The notes beneath the pieces were generated by a model, which saw only the letters and a list, made by a program, of their open reading frames with translations, ran no database searches and had not been told where the DNA came from. Below are positions 12,605-26,155 of a stretch of DNA of 64,000 bases, in pieces. Source of the DNA: Motacilla alba alba. Lineage: Eukaryota > Chordata > Aves > Passeriformes > Motacillidae. The translations under genes were made by a program, and so were the position numbers. Position 1 is the first letter of the stretch. Each line of letters begins with the position of its first letter. The stretch covers positions 47,564,473 to 47,628,472 of the forward strand of contig NC_052046.1 in assembly GCF_015832195.1 (NCBI RefSeq). The letters run 5' to 3'.

Positions 12605-12876
12605 GATAGCAAGAAGGGAAAACTTGCAATATTATTGTTGTCAAATTGAGAGATCTGGAGCCATAAAATGTTCCTAGAGGAAATGAAAAGAACCACAAGT
12701 CTTGGGCATTTGCTCCAGCACTGTCCACATTAAAGGATTATGTTTAGTACATGCCCCAGTCAGTGTGAAGGAGTCAATCCAAAAGAAATCAAGATGAGAG
12801 CTGCATAGACAGCAGTGTTGGTCCTCCATGGTGAGCCCAAATGATTCTCGCCAGGCTGCTTAGGTGTTGTAGAACT
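12605..12876. other. Intergenic spacer between LTR and CR1
   Basis: About 270 bases of sequence with no recognised element between the ERVL-type LTR and the split CR1. Confidence 0.5.
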
Positions 12877-13143
12877 GTAGAATCATGGAATGGCTTGAGT
12901 GAGACATTAAAGATCGTCTAGTTCCAACCTGCCTACCGTGGGCAGGGACAATTTCACTGAGTCTGGTTGCTCAGAGCTTCATCCAACCTGGCCTTCAACA
13001 CTTCCAAGGATGGGACATTCACATCTTCTGTGGATAACCTGTTCCAGTGCTCACCACTCCCCTAGAATTTCTTCCTAGGGTCTAATCTAAACCTGCTGTC
13101 TTTCAGTTTGAAGCCATTCCCCCTTGTCCTGTCACTGCACACC
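12877..13143 (-). mobile_element. CR1 LINE, 3' part (split by LTR)
   Basis: Reverse-strand CR1 3' end. It starts with the tail block (TAGAATCATGGAATGG) and runs through 'ggccttcaacacttccaagg', 'cctgttccagtgctcaccac' and 'cccttgtcctgtcactgcac'. The next CR1 block is missing here and resumes after position 13805, so the LTR at 13144-13805 landed inside this copy. Confidence 0.9.
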
Positions 13144-13805
13144 TGTTGCGGTGTCATATAATGGTTTACCCCAGTACCTGGGCCCCTCCCCTGAAAATTC
13201 CCTCCCAGGTGTGTCAGTCACCTCTCCTTTCCCCAACCTGACCCCTGCCGAGCTCTGTCTCTCAATCCTGGAAAATTCCAGAAAGGCATCGAGTGGTTGG
13301 GCAAATTCAAAAGATGCCCCTTACCCCCTGGGGGGGATTGGGCCATCCAGGTGTCCTTTGTCCCTTGGAACCTCCTCTCCTGTACTTGGTCGGTAAGCTT
13401 CCCCCCCCGACCCCTACCCCTCTCCCCCAGGTAAAAGGACGAGTAGACCACGCAGTCGGGAGTTCTGTTGGAGCTGTTGCTAGACTCAGAGGCCTGCAGG
13501 CGAGAATAAAAACTCTGGATTAAAACTCTCCATCAGAACCGACTCCTTTCCTTCACCTTGCCTTAAAGCTTCTCTGGCAGAGGGAGACCTGAAGAGCGGA
13601 CCCTCTTTGAGAAGAAAACTCCATTCCACGGCCACCAGAGCTCCAGCATGCCTGAATTTGTTTTCACGTGCCCAGCTGCAGCATCCAGCTAGCCAAAAGT
13701 GTCTCTGGGGTGAAACACCAGAGTTGCCACTATTTGGTTCAGCAGCAGGGCCAGACAAGCCAAGGCACATCCCATCAGCAATATTGGTAATAATATCAAT
13801 ACATG
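13144..13805 (+). mobile_element. ERV solo LTR nested in CR1
   Basis: A 662-base insertion beginning TGTTGCGGTG and ending in CA, replacing nothing but interrupting a CR1 copy. It carries AATAAA at 13505-13510 followed by a CT-rich segment, as expected for the R/U5 part of an LTR, which sets the + orientation. The central part is GC- and C-rich (C run near 13403). CR1 sequence matches on both sides around a CATGCC-like target: CACACC ends the left side and CATGCC opens the right. A short decayed target duplication is therefore likely, but its length (4-6) is unclear, so the retroviral class is left open. No internal viral sequence remains. Confidence 0.75.
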
Positions 13806-14266
13806 CCATTGTAAATATTCCCTTTCCATCTTCCTTTTAAGGCTCCCTTTAGGTACTGAAAGGCTGCAACTAGGTTACCCTGAAGCCTTCTCCTCTCCAC
13901 ATTGAACAATCCCAATTTTCTCAGCCTTTCCTCATAGGAGAGGTGCTCCATCCCTCTGATCAACTTGATGGCCTCATCTGGACTTAATCCAACAGGTCCA
14001 TGTCCTTCCTGTGAGACCTGTCCTGTCCTGTGGGACCCCAGAGCGGATGCAGTGTTCCAGGTGGGCTCTCACCAGAGCAGAGCAGAGCAGAGGGGCAGAA
14101 TCCCCTCCCTCCCCTGCTGCCCACGCTGCTTTGGATGCAGCCCAGGACACGTTTGTCTCTCTGGGCTGGGAGTGCCCAAGGCTGGGTCATGTCCAGCCTC
14201 TCACCCACCAGCATCCCCAAGTCCTTCTGGGCAGGGCTGCACTACATCTGTTCATCCCTCAGCCTG
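13806..14266 (-). mobile_element. CR1 LINE, 5' part of split copy
   Basis: Continuation of the CR1 interrupted at 13143. It resumes with 'tgtaaatattccctttccat' and 'ccctttaggtactgaaaggc', then 'cctttcctcataggagaggt', the three-fold GCAGA run near 14077-14092, 'gctttggatgcagcccagga' and 'ccagcctctcacccaccagc'. The two halves together form one 5'-truncated minus-strand CR1 of about 730 bases. Confidence 0.9.
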
Positions 14267-17200
14267 AAAAAGAAAAAGAGAAACCATACATTGGTACTTC
14301 GCAGAATGCAACTGCATGCACAATGTATTTGAGATAATTTTGTTTAATGAATCACCTCCCTCTTCTGCAACATCTTGCGTTGTTTTGCTACACTAACTTC
14401 CCACAAATATAGCAGTGAGTTAAAAGCCTTGCCATGACTGTTGGCATTTTAGCAGAGTGGATGATGACTGGAGAGCATTTTGCTTTGTGTTGTCAAAGGC
14501 AAGTGGTGCTACCAAGAAGGAAGTCTTTCAGAGGATCATTTCTTGCATTGCAGGCAATGCTAGTTCTGAAACAGTTTGGTTTTAGTGTCTTTCCTTTATC
14601 TCAGACAGATGTTCTAGCTGTGCAACTGCATTACAGAAAATTTAGGAATGCTGCTTTCTGTGTAAAAGTGGAGCATGCATCAACAAAAGTTCTAACTATA
14701 TAAAAAATAATAAAGCATATGTATATGTATTGATGGTAGTAATTGCTGGAAGGAGGAGAATGAGTACCTAATCAGGTAGTGGTTTATGTAGGACAGAGTG
14801 TGAAAAGTGAGAGCAATGAGCCTTTGGCTGGTGAAAGTTTTTGTACTGTAGAGAATTGAAGGCTGTGGCAGGGATTGCATAAAACATTGTAAAAACTGGC
14901 TAGTGGTGGCATAGCATAGAATGATCCAAGAGGTGACAAATGTGCTTCTGCAGCCATGGACAGCATTGGAACTGTAAGACTATCAGCCTTGAAGCCCTCT
15001 TACACAAGCTGCTTGTAGCTGCACAAGTTAGTAACTATCAAGCTAGTTGGAAAAGTGTCTCCAATACATTTTTAGCAAGAAAACAAAAACATAAACTTCC
15101 TCGCAATGGAAATGGGGGAAGAAAACATGATGTATAGAGCTAGAGCATAGAAAGACAAGGCTGCAAAGTCTGACCTCATGGGAAGCTGGAGCTACAGAGC
15201 ATCCTTTGGCTGAAGGATGGTATGTGTCAGTCACTGATCCAACAGCCTGAAAATGTAATGTGGAAATAGCCATTTCCCAGCAGGTTGGTACTTTTGCAAG
15301 TATTGAAGGAGAATCTAAGAACTTGAATGAAATGAGCCCTGCAGTGCACTATGATGGCTAGGAAAGTCTAAGTAATCCCTTGTTCCTTGTAGGGATGACT
15401 ACAGCTAGGATGATAACATCTAGAGTTATTAACTTCAATGCTTGAGCAGGAAGTCTGCTTGTGCAGTCAGAAACTTGGGATGTGCAGTACCTTTCACTCC
15501 TGAGGCTGATTAAAGTATTTGTCAACAAATGATGCCTGTGTGTTTGAAGACCTACGTTCTGTTAATTGTGACTAGCAATGTAACAAGAGCTTGGCTTTTT
15601 TTTTACTCAATGCCTATTTTTATATCTTCATTAGGAGATCATATGGTACATCAGAAAGGGATTGGTATTCAGAAGCTTGTTCCTTGTTCTGGACTTCTGG
15701 TATTTTTACACTTATTTTTCAGGGGATTTACTCTGAGTTACTCTGAGTCTAGCTTGATCCCCTATGCCAAAAGTCTCCACCACACAGGTGGTTTGGAGAT
15801 ATCTAAAGATGAAATGTTTAAAGGCTGACTAGACTTTGTTCTGAAAGAGAGACTAATTGCAATGCCCAAGGCATTTGTCCAGTGTACAGGGAAACCATCC
15901 TGTGTAAGCAAACTGTTCAGTAGAATGAGTTAAGGGAAGGGCTTCAAAATTTTTCTGAAATAGCTGGTGTAGATTTAGCATAAAGGGAGCAAATTTTCTT
16001 TTGCCTTTTTAAACTGCTCTTTCAGATTAAAAGGTGAAATTTGCCTTCTCTCCTCTTTTTAAAAACATCTTCTAAATTAGGTCTTCCATTGTAAGTAGTG
16101 GATAATTTTAAATGATTCTGAGTAAGGCCTCTTTGGTAGCTCTCCGCCTTTGTTGACAGATCTGTTCCTCTAGGGACAGTCCTCACATGAATTTTAATGG
16201 CAGTGCAATTTTTCAGACTACTGAGGACTTGGCCCTCAGACTCAGTATCTCAGGTCACACTTCAGCATTATCCCAATTCTCAGAGTCATTTGCAAAGCTG
16301 CCTGCTATGCTTGTACTTATCCATGACTAGTCCTGCTGAAGTCAGAATAAAATTAAATGGGCATGTAAATCTTTGCAGAATGATGTCCTGAGGCTGGAAG
16401 GACCTTAAATAGATTGATTTTAGGATACGTTTTCCCACTCCTTTACAGGAAAAACCAGATTGGTCCTGCTGGAGCATACTGCCAGTATGAGCATGGTGTG
16501 CTCTCATTCTGAACTGTGTGGGTCCCATAACCACAGCCAGCTCTGAAATGAAATCCACACCATATAGATCTGTCTGCAGGGCAGGATGAATTAACACAGA
16601 TTTGTTGAAAGGGGATGATTGCTCCCAATTCTGATACAAGTGTGAAATCTGATACAAGTGTGAAAAGTGCAATTTTAAAACAGGCTGCAAATGATGACAT
16701 AGATAAAACCTTTAATATATCAAGACCAACAATGGCTTAATAAGAACTCTTTGGTGATAACTGTTTACACCATCATAGGCTTGCCTTTAATTTCTGTTAT
16801 AATTCCCTAAGATTTCCATTCTTTCTTATGTTAGTCTGAAGGAAATGTCGGCTTCCAGAATGTATATTCTGCTCTATGACCTTTACATACTGACACACAA
16901 ATGCCAACTGACTTAATTTTTGCAAATGTACTTTAGCTAGTGAAGCTATCTATAGAAACATTTAAGTGTATGTTTTTTGCAGGACATAACATTTATGTTA
17001 GGATCCATTCTTTCTCTCCTGCTTTTCCCTCCTACTGTGTATTATGCATTACTTGGTGTTCATGAACTGTTATATCTTCATAAAAACATCTTATTTGAAT
17101 CTAAACCTTAGATTACAGAGAGGTCAGAAAGATGCATCATTAATATTTTAACTATAATTGTTATAAATGCATGTCTTGTTATAAATGCAGGTTACTGAAT

Positions 17201-20200
17201 TTTCTTAGTCACTTTTGTATCCATTATGTGTTTGTTTTGCTGATGTCTGTTCCTTTGTAAGAGTTCACTTCTAATGAATAAACATTCTTTAGCCACAACA
17301 ATTGCAAAAAAAACCCTCAAAACCATATTTTTATACAGGTGTTAGAAGATACAGCTCAGAGATGATATAGTAAAGTTAAACAGCATTAACAAAAATATGA
17401 TATAGTTTCCTGAACCATTGGAATCAGTGCTGGAATGAACTTAAAATTTTCATGTAATTTTCTACTAGAAAACTAAACATAAATTAAGAACAAGCATATT
17501 CATGAACTAAATGTTACCTTCATGCAGAATTTTATGTCCTGATGGCTAAGGTACTGAAATATGTTTGCAATTTATTTGTCATCTCCTTACGCTACAACTA
17601 TAAAAGGTTTTATTACATTTCAAAAATATTTAAACTGTGCTAGAATTGAGTTATTGTGCTCTGAAGTCAAGTGACCACTAGCTGGCAATGTTATACAGCT
17701 CTTTCTGTTACAGATTCATTGCATAATACATCATGGTTTGACTCAAGACCTTTAATTTTAAAAATAGAAAAAGAAATTGGATTTTAGTAGGGCTGGGCAC
17801 TTCTGAATATTTCACCACTCAGGCTCCAGTGCAGATTAGCAAGAAAATAGGAAGGGCAGTGGACAGAAATAGTTTCTAAAGTACCTATAACCTTTGCTTA
17901 TAGGATTTCTTTTGTTTCTCTGATTCAGGGTTTTTAGTTTTAATTTTGATTTTAAATGTCTTTCACTTACCTCAGACCATCCAGGGTGTTGAAAATGAAA
18001 CTTATATAATGATCTGCATATAGTCTGGACAGTGCTGTCAGCTCTTTGAAACTCCAGTGTAGGTGTCCTTCATTGCACTTATTTCAAGTGCATTTTCTTC
18101 TCTTTTAAATGTCCTAAAACTGTATTATTTCCTGCCTATCCACTATCCTTTGCTTCCTAAGGCATAATTTCATGTCTTCTTTGACTATTAATCAAGGAAG
18201 ACAAACAATCAAAAATTTAGGGTACTGAGGATGGCTACCAATGGCAGGACAAGTGGACTACATTTCTATGCTCATGCACCAGATTCACCCACTGCCATTA
18301 TTCACTGTATTCTTTTATTGCTACCAGATCTCTTTCTTGTAAGTAGGTGGAGTCTCACACATGTACGAAACACAGTGGTCAGAATCTATTATTTCCTAAT
18401 ATGAAAAAAAAAAGTAAGTGAAGGAAGCACTTGGATAAATAAATTTTAAAACAAACAAACAAAAAACCAAAAAACGATCCTAGTAATTTGCACTGTAAAG
18501 TCATATATTTTATTCTGGAAAAGGCCAGACTGGGGAGCAGAAAGGTGACATCAATCCCTGCTTTCAATTCTGAGAGTATTATGGAAGAGAAATCATGCTT
18601 GTGTCAGAAATTATTTAATGCACGTTTATTGCATGAAGAGTTTTGAGATTTTTTGTATCTGTAAGATTTTTGGAAACATATTGTTTGCCATTTGTTCAGT
18701 TAGCAAATAGTCTTGTGCAGGCCTTGTATTTGCTTTTCTTACTCTAGTCAATGCTGCCATTTACTAACTTCAGAAATAAGTAAAGAACAAGGCCCTGGTG
18801 AAGAAAAAATTGTTAAAAGGAAATAAAATAGAATCATTTTAACAGAGGCATTTAGAAGACAGAGGTGCAGAAGGAGGATGTCTTGAAGTCAGCTTCAGCA
18901 TGGAATAAGTTCAGCATAAAGAGCCAATAATTTCATAGAGTGCAATTCTTTGCTAGTCCAAAGTGGTGGCCTAGCACCCTCTTAATACAGGGGGAAATCT
19001 GGGCCACAGTGACTGAAGTCATCTACTAAAGGATTCCTATTGACATAAATATTCCCCTGCTTTGAGAAAATTGCTACCTTTAGAGGGAATAGATATGTGA
19101 AAAGCACAACTGTACATTAGACATAGCAAGCTTTTATCTGAAAATAAAATGGGACTTCCAGCCAGCGATTTGCCTAGTGGAGTTTGGCTACAATTGGGAT
19201 GCTAGCAAGAAGGCTGGGGTTTTGTATTTAATTACTTCTATATTTCTTGGGTTTTCATGCTATTGATACCTGCCAACCAGTCTTTAATATGAAAACTCTT
19301 TCTTTGATCATAGACTCTCTGTCCTTTTATCTTTTATCTGAAACATGCATTCTCTCTTAGGAGAAACTGTTCCCTTTAGAAAAGTTAATCAAATGTTTAG
19401 GAATTAGGAAATTAGGAAACTGTTAAGTCAGTATATGTCTTTCTGTGCTGGATAAATTTTCAGGTAGTGCTCACTGACAAACAAAAGAGCAAGCTGGAGC
19501 TCAAATTGTGAAAAGTATGCTTTTCTTCCTGCATAAGCATTCATTAAGGATGGAAGCTTTTTAGTGAATGACAGAAAAGCTTTCTTTCTTACTAATATAA
19601 TATAACTCTATTTTTCTAATATTTAAAATGGTCTCAATTTATAGTAATTACAAAGATTTTTCTGACACCAGGACACCTGAGGTAAAAATCTTCTCCATTT
19701 CTAGATGCTGGGATTTGTTTATATTTTTTTCTGAGGATGTGCAAAAAATCTATGCTAATGATCTCAAACTGTAGCAGCACTTAAAACTGAGACACATACT
19801 CCAGTTTTTTTGAAGTTAAAATAGTCTGCTCTCATGGAACCGACCACAAAAGAGATCAAGCCTAAACAACATGTTGCTAAATTACATTCTTAAAGTAGTG
19901 TGCTGGGCAAAAATTGCTATTACAGGCTAGACGAGTTTTATATCATCATAAAATGGCAAATGTAGTCATCCTTTGATACCCAATACCTTCTAGCTTACTT
20001 CTCTTCAGATCACTGCAGCTGCAAAAAAAATTACTAATGCTAAATTAGTATTTTGAATTTCTACTTTCTCTCAGCCAGGTCCCTAAGGCGGCACCTTCTC
20101 TGAAATGGTGGCATGACAGCTAATCAGAGAGTTCATGAAAAGATGTTGTTTTGAGAGGTTGCTGAAAGAATGAGGAGTTTGCCAGAGGTATCTTAGCAAA

Positions 20201-23200
20201 AATGACATGCTCAATTTGGCAAAGACCTGGGCCAACAGGCACAACAAAATGGGTGGAATTATGGTGATTATACGTTGAATGCTGTTGCATTTATTAATAA
20301 CAAATGTCTGTTACTGATTTGACACCAACTGTAGTTCTTCACTATTTTGTGGGTGTTCTTCTGGATTTAAAACAAAAAAAAAAGAACGGAAGTGCGGCAA
20401 TAAGGGATCTTTTAATTTAAAAAGTTATCAAAATTTCAGAAGGAGCATGTCATCTATACATGCTGTTCTCAGAGAAGTCCACATTATAGTATAGTTCTAC
20501 TTCTATAATGTTTCTGGATTTAGTCAGGGTTTTTTAACTGTAAGGATGATGATGAATGATGTTTATTGTAGACATTGTCTTGGAAAGGCCAGAAAATGGA
20601 ATAAAAACAAGAAAGGCTGTTTATTTCTGAACTTCTTACCCTTTTAATCTTTTTTACTGCAACAAGAACTTAGACAGATGCAAAAATGATGTTGAATGAT
20701 TGCTGTCTGGATTTTAGTGTGTTGTGCAGCTATTTAACTTGATGGAAGACTCTGTTCTAACAGGAACCATGCCATTTGCACATTTGCTTTATTGAAATAT
20801 AGACCTCAACAGTGGGCATAAGTTATGTAAGCAAACACGTTCCAATGCACAAAATTATGTTAGTGGTTGTCATTTCTGTGAAATGTAATTGGTTCAGATG
20901 GTCTTATAATTTCCACACTCTGCTTGACTGCACCTGATCAGTTTCTGAGTAGATTTTAGCAATATCAAATCTTATTTAAAAACGTTCCTTTGCAATTAAA
21001 CTGTTTGCTGTACCTGGTAAAGAAGTAAGATTTTTCTTCTTCTTCTTTCTGTTTTGAACACGAAAATATGATAATTAGAAAATGTTGTTTTCATGGCTTG
21101 AGTCAGAAATCTTACCAGCTAAAAAATATTGGAAATTTTAAATGATGTCTTCAGATATGACTATCCAGTTTCCATTTTATTTTATAATCTGTTCAACATC
21201 TAAGATTACTTGATACTTCCTCTGTGCTTTTGCATTTCTAAGGATTGTTTTATTTCTCACTTGCAGCTGACCACACATACATGAGAAAATTCAGTGAAGA
21301 GTCGAGAAAAGAGAGAGTTTGCTGTAAATTGAGAGATTCCAGGAAATATTTGGCTGGTAAAAGAGAAAGAGAAGGAATTGTGATTTACAGATATCTGCGA
21401 AGGGACAGGTGTCATCTAAGAAATATATGAGAAGAAGAGATTGAAGTTATAAAAGACCCAAGTTTTGGGAGTTGAAATTAGATGTATTCAGATTCAAAAT
21501 GAAGACTGTCACCAATGGCAATAAAGTTGTCTAACAACACAGTGGCTGATAAAGTGTATTTTCTGTTCAATTTATTTGAGATTTAGGATTTTTTTGGATG
21601 TTCTTTAATAAAGTGAGCCCTTAGGTTCATGGCCTGTACCATGGTATAGACCCTAGGAGCATAGTAGTAACTGTCAGTAGTTCCTTCTGCTCTTATAATC
21701 TAAAATTTCTCATGAATAATACCACTACTCTGCCGTTCTGGGATAAGATTTAATATGCCATTATCTTCTGATTTTTTTTTTTTTTTTTGGTACAACACTC
21801 CCTATCAGAGCTAAATTTTAAAGGACTGCTATTGATTGCACTTTCAAAAATACATTTCTACATAGCATCACATGTGGGATAAAGAATAGGGCCTATCATC
21901 TGGGCTGTATGTGGACAGGATGTATTTTACTGAGCTGCCGATCTTTTGAGCGCAGCTTAATTAAAAAGTCTGTGTCAGCAGACTGAGAGTGTGGACTGCA
22001 CACCCCATGAGCTCAGGTGAACCTATTTCATTACTAAATGTAAGGGCCAGGATTTTCAGCACCTTTGCTGTCATCACGTCTGAGTTATGATGAAGGAATG
22101 AGCACAAGCCTGCAGCATGCAGGAACAGCTTCTCTTGAAGCTGTGTCCACCTAGTGTATGGGGAACAAGGGAAACACCAGGCAACATATCCTCTTTTAGA
22201 ATTTGTAACATTTTGGCTTGACTGATGGGTGCTGTGTGATAGATGATAACAGTCCAAAGAGGAGATTTTCTTCTGTGGCCGCCCTCAAGGGTAGAAAATT
22301 GCTGAATTCATGAGATGCTTTGCATTGATTGAAATCTGGTTCCTGGGTTGGATTCTGTGGCAAAGGCATCCTATTTTAGGGGCTGATAGTCTTGCATAAC
22401 ACAAACCCAAAGTTAATAAAACATTAGTTTATTCATAGCTTTTCCGTTGTGACAAGCTGTCTGAGGACCTGGGCTTCCTGGCCATCCTGAGGTAAAATCC
22501 TGAAAGAACAAATGGTGGGATGAGGTCTCAAAATTTTTTCACATAGGTAAGGTAAAGATGCAATTATATATCAATAAGGATGGAAACCACCCTTTATCTC
22601 CTCTGGAAATGTGGACTTTGTCAGCAAATTTTTTTGAAGGCCTGGAAGGGCTTAGCTTATTTAATATTTATTAGTTGTTTGCATCTGTATTACTGCTTAA
22701 AATTTATTTGCTGAATGTATTGAAATAATCAAAAGTAAATTAATTTATGACTGAAAATAGTTTCTTGTTTTTATGGTTTTTCGTTGTTGTTGGTGGTGGT
22801 TTTTTTTTCTTTTCTTTTCCTTGCCCTATTGCTCTGCCAAGGATTTTCAGTAATTAGTTAAGGGTTAATGTGGAAAATAGATTTTCAGATGCACTTGTTT
22901 CAAATTAATATTTGGCTTTTGGAAGTCAGTGGTGCTGATGAGACTGATTTATCTGGGAGCAACTGAGGAGATATTCTGTACTTTTCATAATTCCAATTAA
23001 GTTTGTAATTGTGAAACCCTGGAAGATATTAAATTAGTGGTTACAAAATACTTGGTACACTTCATGGCTTGTTTTTGTGGCTCTTTACTGTGCTTGGAAA
23101 AATTCAGGAATGCATGAATTTTTCACATTTGAATTGAATACCAGAGGTCACACCTATTTGCCTAATTATTTACTGAAGTATAAATTTCATGCAAACAATA

Positions 23201-25371
23201 GTTTATTGAACTCTTAAACTCTCAAAGTCATTAACTTGAGTGAAGGTGTGAATATATATGAAGGGATCCTGCCTGTCAGTATACATCTTTATCTGTTCCA
23301 GATGAAAGTTTTATAGTGTTCCTTCTAATGCATGAGATGTAGAAAAATGAGAGCAATGTATAATTAATCTTGAAATAAAAATTTTCATAGATTTGTAAGT
23401 ATAGATGCATTTTGGATTTATTATAGCTATCAATAACTCTCTGATTTTGCAATACAAAAGTAATGGTTGTTTGCTTTTGATCTTGTCTTAGTTTTTTTTT
23501 TTTTTTTGTTCGAGGGAAAATTATTTTTTTTAATATTTCTATTGGAAGATAGCTTTTATAACTGTCACGTTCACCACATTCATCCCTCTTGAGAGTTTAG
23601 TGTAATCAGGAATGAATTTGATCACAGTGATGTGAATTTTAAGACAAAATATAGAGAATAACCTGTTCCTTTTCCCCTTGCAGTTTTCTCATTTAGATAG
23701 GAAAAATATTCTTTTCTTCCCTCTAGTGAAAAAAGATTTTTGTGTTGAATTTAGAAATTGTGTTCAATAATATACCGGGTAGTTCTTCTGGTGGTATTTT
23801 CAAGACATATGAGATATTTTTGTTAATCTCTAGGATGACAGAAGTTGCAAAATACCTCTTTTTGTATACATTAAGGTCTGCTTTGTTCATCCTGAGTATC
23901 ATCAAGATTAGGAGATTTATTTATTCTTCGTGCTTTTCTGCTCAACCTGGGATCTTTAAAATAATATGAGACAAGTTAACAGAAAAGATAATAAAATGAA
24001 TGGAAATTTTCTCACAATGCTAATAGTAGTGCTAGTAGTAAGACGTACATTTATTGTAGTTATTATTTTAGAGGAGTATGTTATCATAAAATCATGAAAC
24101 AGTCAGCCACTGATATAAACTGTTAATATAAAGCATATAAATATTTTTCCATTGTTTTCCAAGGTAGAATTTTTCTACAAGGTGCTCTTTGTATGGTATT
24201 AACTTAACTACACAATCAAACAAAGCAGAGAAAATAACTCTTGCAGGCTGCATATAAAGAGTGGTAGTTTGACTGACTGTAAGAATGACATTGGGATGTC
24301 TGAGATTTTTCTAGGCCTAAACATACTGTCTTCCAAAGTGACCAGTGCATTACACATAGTCATTTGCAAACTTTTCAAACTGTACTTCTTTACTGTCTGT
24401 TTTATTCTTGGACAAGAAATAATGCACTTGTGAATAAATGTCCCACCAAACCATCAACCTACAGTGTTTTCCAGACTGCAGCTGTTTATGGTATTGATTA
24501 TTTTGTGTCTGATTTCCAGAGGAATAAGCTTTTACTGTAGCTGTGAGAAACAACGAAACTGGTGTTTTCCTTTCTGCTTTGAGTGAATTCAATGTCAATT
24601 TTCTGAAGACATATACAATTCCAGAGGGAGGTTTTTTAAAAATTTATTTTCCAGAATAAATGAGAATCCTGTCTTTCTTACAATTTAAGCCAAAAGTGAA
24701 TTTTGATTAGTGAGCTCTTTCTGGAGGCCCATGAGTTTGGAAAGCAGTTTGAGCTGGTTTGAGAAGTAATTAAGAAAAATCTTGCATTTTGGACTTGATT
24801 TAGCTTCTCCCTGTGAAGCAATTGGCATCTGCAAGATGAAGTGTTTTCCTCACCAATTGTATTGCAAGTGGCCAGCTTCTCCAGCAACATCTATCCCACA
24901 GTTGCCTTCTATGACCACAATGGCAGCCAGATATATGTAAGAGATAGATTACCATCACTTAAGTCTCTGGTGACACCTACTCCAAGCAGCTGTTGACTTC
25001 ACTGGCAGAACCTGCTTTCTTATCCATAATGTGTGTATGAATTCCAGTTCTGGCAACTAAGTAAGACCTTAAGAGAAGCAGTCAGCATTTATCTCTCATC
25101 AGAAGGAAAAAATAGGAGATCAGCCTTAATTCTTAATACCTCTATTAGTAAGAAAATTGCAGTGATTTCTGATTAGTCTTTTAACTTTAATTATTAGGAC
25201 ATACATATCTAACATTTTTTTTCCCATTGTGAATTTCCTTAGGCACATTGTTGTTGAATACTTTCCTTCATTTGGAAATACCATTGGTTCTCATGGTTTG
25301 GTCGCATATCACCTTTGTGGAAGACTTTCAACCTGATATCCTGGAACTGGATTTTGTTGAGATTACAACAA
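14267..25371. other. Repeat-poor intergenic DNA, 11 kb
   Basis: The longest stretch without a recognisable transposon. It holds only small local repeats: an 18-base tandem pair at 16631-16666, an AAAC-rich run near 18448-18471, a T17 run at 21772-21788 and a T16 run at 23492-23507. No RNA gene or coding exon was recognised. Open frames up to 134 codons (for example the minus frame at 16286-16690 and the minus 98-codon frame at 21961-22257) show no domain or exon-like pattern that I can defend. Confidence 0.55.
16631..16666. repeat. 18-base tandem duplication
   Basis: Two head-to-tail copies of an 18-base unit (ctgatacaagtgtgaaat, last base differing). A recent small slippage duplication is the simplest reading. 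Confidence 0.85.
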
Positions 25372-25868
25372 TTACAGAATGAGTCACATTGAAAGGGACC
25401 ACAGCTGGCCATCCGGTCCAATCTCCGTGCTCAATCAGGGCCATCCTAGAGCACATGGCACAGGACTGTGTCCACACTGTTCTTGGTAATCTCCAGTGAG
25501 GGAGACTCCACACCCTCTCTGGACAATCTGTTCCAGTACTTGGTAACTTGCACAGTAATGCTCCTCTTTGTTTCCAGGTGGAATTTCCTGTGGACCAGTT
25601 TGTGCCCATTGCCTCTTGTCCTATTGCTTGGTGACACTGAGCAGAGCCCAGCTCCATCTTCTTGACACCCTGCCTTCAGATACTCACAGACATTGATCAG
25701 GTCCCCCCCCTCAGTCATCTTTTCTCAAGGCTGAACAGGCCCAGCTCTCTCAGTCTTTCCTCATAAGAGAGATGGTCCCTAGTCCAATAATTTATCCTCG
25801 TAGCCCTGCACTGGACCTCTTCCAGGACCTCCATGTCTGTCTTGTACTGAGGAGCCCAGAACTGGACC
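25372..25868 (-). mobile_element. CR1 LINE, 3' portion
   Basis: Reverse-strand CR1 3' half. The tail block starts near 25373 (acagaatgagtcacattg), followed by 'ctggacaatctgttccagta', 'cctcttgtcctattgcttgg', 'ctctctcagtctttcctcat' and 'ggagcccagaactggaccac'. The homology stops abruptly where the TTCC-rich minisatellite begins. It belongs to a different, older-looking subfamily than the copies at 14 and 31 kb. Confidence 0.85.
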
Positions 25869-26155
25869 ACTTCCTTCAGCCACTTCCTTCCGCCACTTCC
25901 TTCCTTCCGCCATTTCCTTCCACCACTTCCTTCCTTCTGCCACTTCCTTCCTCCCTTCCTCCCTTCCTCCCTCCCTTCCTCCCTCCCTTCCTCCCTCCCT
26001 CCCTCCCTTCCTTCCTTCTGCCACTTACTTCCTTCCACCACTTCCTTTCGACACTTCCTTCCAACACTTACTTTCTTCTTCCACTTCCTTCCTCCCTCCC
26101 TCCCTTCCGCCACTTCCTTCCTCCCTGCTTCCCTGCCTCCCTGCCTCCCTGCCTC
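25869..26155. repeat. TTCC-rich minisatellite inside CR1
   Basis: About 287 bases of C/T-only sequence built from CCACTTCCTTC-like units at both ends, with CCTCCCTT and CCTT units between them, ending in CCCTGCCT units. The + strand is almost free of purines, and the reverse strand reads GGAAGG-like. It sits exactly where the CR1 interior should continue. Either a slippage expansion replaced or extended CR1 sequence, or it was seeded at a deletion joint. Confidence 0.9.

Noticed and set aside
16286..16690. 134-codon minus-strand frame in a repeat-poor region
   Set aside because: It has no recognisable domain and no clear splice or promoter context, and its length is expected by chance in 64 kb.
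21961..22257. 98-codon minus-strand frame in slightly GC-richer DNA
   Set aside because: There is no recognisable family, no exon-like boundaries and no neighbouring exons.
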